A stretch of DNA of 32,904 nucleotides from CAZXBB01 sp964638815 (GTDB lineage: Bacteria; Planctomycetota; Phycisphaerae; Phycisphaerales; SM1A02). Where the stretch lies: NCBI GenBank assembly GCA_964638815.1, contig CAZXBB010000037.1, positions 1 through 32,904 of the forward strand. The letters run 5' to 3'. Under the pieces are notes generated by a model. The model did not search any database. It was not told the DNA's origin and worked only from the letters and a program-made list of their open reading frames with translations. Below, one piece after another: positions 31,211 to 32,904 of this stretch; the stretch's first letter is position 1; every line of letters begins with the position of its first letter. Position numbers and translations under genes: made by a program.

Positions 31211-31299
31211 GTGCACGCCGTGTGCACGAGTGCCGCCGCGCTTTCGATCTCCCGGGCCGGCTGGTATTCGTGTTTCGTCGCGCCGCTGGCCGACGGGTT

Positions 31300-31351
31300 C
31301 TCCGGGGGGACTCCGGGGGGAATCCGGGGGGAATCCGGGGGATGCCGGGGG
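31300..31351. repeat. 11-base tandem repeat TCCGGGGGGAA
   Basis: Four to five copies of an 11-base unit with runs of five to six G on the plus strand end about 45 bases upstream of the PLD-like start codon. Confidence 0.85.
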
Positions 31352-31396
31352 TCGTGCGCGCCGTCTTCCTCCAACCGCCCGAGCCGGGAGAGTGCC

Positions 31397-32680
31397 ATGT
31401 CGATCGAATTGATCTCCACCCCGACCATGTTCCGCCGGCACCTGACGCGTCTGATCGGCAGGTCCGAGCGCGTTGACGTGTTCGTCGCTTCATTCGGCGA
31501 CGCGAAGCTGACGAAGCTCCTTGTCGCCGCGGCCGCGAAGGGCACGGAGGTCAACCTCACGACCAACCTCGATGAGACGACCGACCCCGACGCGATCGAG
31601 GCCCTGCACGAGGCCGGGGCGTTCGTCGGCGCGTTCGCGCCCCGGACCCACGGACGCAGGACCGTCGCCGGGTTCCATCCCGGCGTGATGATCTTCGACA
31701 GCGAGGCGGAGTGGTGGACCGCGGCGCTCGTCGGCAGCTTCTCGGGGACCGGGGAGTCGCTCGACGGCAACCTCGAGATCGCGACGCTGACGGAATCCGG
31801 GGATTTCAGTGGCGCCGACCCGGCGGGCACCTACCTGCTCCAGGTCCTCAACTGGGGCGATTCGATCAATCACCGGCCGGTGGACGACCGCGCGCTCGCG
31901 GAGCACCGCCGCCTGTGCGGCAGGCCGGAGCCCGACGCGACCAGGCCGGAGGAGGTCGGCAGCCTCGACCGCATCATCGAGACAAAGCCGGCCGCCGACG
32001 CGTACGTCTCCTCGCTGTCCTGGCAGGAGCTGCGGCGGTGCGACTGGGGCGCGTACTGGAACGCGCTGCTCGAGGCGGACGAGCGTCGTGGCCCGCGTCG
32101 CACTGACGGGATGTTCCGGCCCGACGGCTGGCTCTTCGGCATCGACGCCGCGCAGGGCGCCTTCGCTTCGGGCCCCGACGCCTGGGAGGACGAGGAGACG
32201 CGGGCCGCCCTGCTCGGGCACACGCCGGCGACCGGCCTCCTCGGTCGCATCGACGACGAGGCCCTCGAGAAGCTGATCGCGACGAACCCGACGTTCCGCG
32301 CGGCGCTCCACCAGGCGCTCGAGCGGTGCATTACGGACGGCTCGCCCGGCACGATGTTCCACGCGCTCGCCCCGATCGTCGCCCGCGAGGGCGTCACCAT
32401 CGCCGCGATCTCGCGCATCCTCGCCGCCGCCGCGCCCGACCGCTTCTTCAGCATCGCCGAGGAGCCGATGCAGGTGCGCATGTCGAGCATGGTCGGATTC
32501 GACCTCGCCGCGCGCGCCACGCAGAAGCACGACCAGCTCCGTCGGTTCGTTGACGCGATCGAGATGACGCGCGAGTTCCCGTGGGCGTCGGAGAAGAGCG
32601 CCGAGCGATCGTCCGATCATCCGCGCGAGTCGGACGCGTGGTCGAAGCGTGTCGCGCTCCTGGCGTGCCTTGTCGCGTAG
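31397..32680 (+). CDS. PLD-like domain protein, putative nuclease or degenerate derivative
   Basis: This 427-residue protein has an N-terminal domain resembling the PLD/HKD fold: after a strand VDVFVASF come FHPGVMIFDSEAEW and LVGSFSGTGESLDGNLEIA. The second stretch matches the GSxNxTxxGLxxNxE trace of PLD nucleases of the NgoFVII type, but the HxK motif reads H94-P-G96, so the catalytic lysine is missing. The C-terminal 270 residues are Trp-rich (SLSWQELRRCDWGAYW) and contain SRILAAAAPDRFFSIAEE followed by REFPWAS, which recalls a domain accompanying PLD-like nucleases of restriction or defence type. That resemblance is from memory and unproven. GGGAGAG precedes the ATG at 31397. The last 22 codons lie within the terminal inverted repeat. 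No other defence gene is visible. Confidence 0.75.
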   Translation: MSIELISTPTMFRRHLTRLIGRSERVDVFVASFGDAKLTKLLVAAAAKGTEVNLTTNLDETTDPDAIEALHEAGAFVGAFAPRTHGRRTVAGFHPGVMIFDSEAEWWTAALVGSFSGTGESLDGNLEIATLTESGDFSGADPAGTYLLQVLNWGDSINHRPVDDRALAEHRRLCGRPEPDATRPEEVGSLDRIIETKPAADAYVSSLSWQELRRCDWGAYWNALLEADERRGPRRTDGMFRPDGWLFGIDAAQGAFASGPDAWEDEETRAALLGHTPATGLLGRIDDEALEKLIATNPTFRAALHQALERCITDGSPGTMFHALAPIVAREGVTIAAISRILAAAAPDRFFSIAEEPMQVRMSSMVGFDLAARATQKHDQLRRFVDAIEMTREFPWASEKSAERSSDHPRESDAWSKRVALLACLVA

Positions 32681-32904
32681 GTTCGTCGTGCAGGTTCGTC
32701 GTGTAGCTTCGACGGCGTCATGCCCGCCCCCCCCCGGGGGGGGGGGGGGGGGGGGGGGGGGCGGGGGGGCGGGGGGGGGGGGGCGGACGCCGTCGTGGTC
32801 GCCAGACAGAAGCTACACGACGAACCTGCACGACGAACCTACACGACAAGGCACGCCAGGAGCGCGACACGCTTCGACCACGCGTCCGACTCGCGCGGAT
32901 GATC
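32615..32904. repeat. Terminal foldback palindrome around a poly-G run
   Basis: Bases 32615-32710 and the reverse complement of 32809-32904 match at 95 of 96 positions; the one difference is at 32676. The match resumes as GACGGCGTC after a 14-base insertion present only on the right side and continues into poly-C. The centre is nine C followed by 26 G and further G-runs. The right arm ends exactly at the window edge. This is probably an artefact of sequencing or assembly rather than a natural hairpin. Confidence 0.9.

Larger units (their letters stand above)
30932..31396. other. 465-base divergent intergenic region packed with repeats
   Basis: No gene is supported between the Nfu-domain gene (minus) and the PLD-like gene (plus). 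Three different G-rich tandem arrays and a 16-base palindrome fill most of it. Open frames here translate to monotonous VASGSSR-type repeats and are rejected as genes. Promoters for both divergent genes must lie here or beyond; I see no clear one. Confidence 0.7.

Noticed and set aside
31062..31412. Open frames with VASGSSR repeats upstream of the PLD-like gene
   Set aside because: The protein is only the translated 14-base repeat, and the frame runs over the real ATG region of the PLD-like gene.
32720..32902. Open frame across the poly-G at the window end
   Set aside because: It reads through poly-G and the foldback arm; it cannot be a gene.

Overview
This window is high-GC bacterial DNA, chromosomal and largely housekeeping. 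Gene content points to a Gram-negative envelope: a site-2 protease of the RseP type, an RND efflux pump with its adaptor, and a small putative lipoprotein. It uses the indirect Gln/Asn-tRNA route (GatC-GatA) and both cyclic di-GMP and cyclic di-AMP signalling. The long RseP with several PDZ-like segments, the 60-residue zinc-ribbon protein, the SBBP-repeat secreted protein and the RNase E/G with an IF2-N-like segment in its tail suggest Planctomycetota or a relative. That placement is an inference, because there is no rRNA or ribosomal protein gene in the window. I see no tRNA, rRNA, CRISPR array, transposase or prophage gene.

Layout. 1-4757 (minus): hemW, a DUF456 membrane protein, an ALG10-like GT-C membrane protein, a methyltransferase and a secreted beta-propeller protein cut by the window edge, tightly spaced and perhaps one transcription unit. 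4835-5387: an FHA-domain protein convergent with a tiny zinc ribbon. 5535-7889 (plus): purA and uppS. 7919-9967 (minus): a diguanylate cyclase with a degenerate receiver domain and a short-chain dehydrogenase, separated by a G-rich repeat. 10119-16575 (minus): rne, dxr and rseP, with rne and dxr overlapping by ATGA. The 430 bases upstream of rne are full of inverted repeats. 17006-18763 (minus): ptsI. 18988-23672 (minus): RND adaptor and pump. 23783-26477 (plus): gatC, gatA and a ROK-family kinase. 26500-27021 (minus): a putative lipoprotein. 27196-29529 (plus): a PgpH-type c-di-AMP phosphodiesterase. 29575-30931 (minus): an Nfu N-domain protein and mutY. 31397-32680 (plus): a PLD-like protein.

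How the genes connect. uppS and dxr both serve isoprenoid and undecaprenyl-phosphate supply. RseP and the RND pump are envelope functions. RNase E/G is translationally coupled to dxr. The diguanylate cyclase and the HD phosphodiesterase belong to two separate second-messenger circuits.

The most unusual non-coding feature is a set of short tandem repeats sharing a TCCGGG core at 9104-9208, 12274-12404, 30941-31000, 31084-31210 and 31300-31351. All are G-rich on the plus strand whatever the direction of the nearby genes, and all lie between genes. The window ends in a 290-base near-perfect palindrome folded around a poly-G run (32615-32904), which looks more like an assembly or sequencing artefact than biology. 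I did not find a convincing complete new system. The best leads are the repeat family, the rne leader and tail, the receiver-less cyclase and the PLD-like protein.
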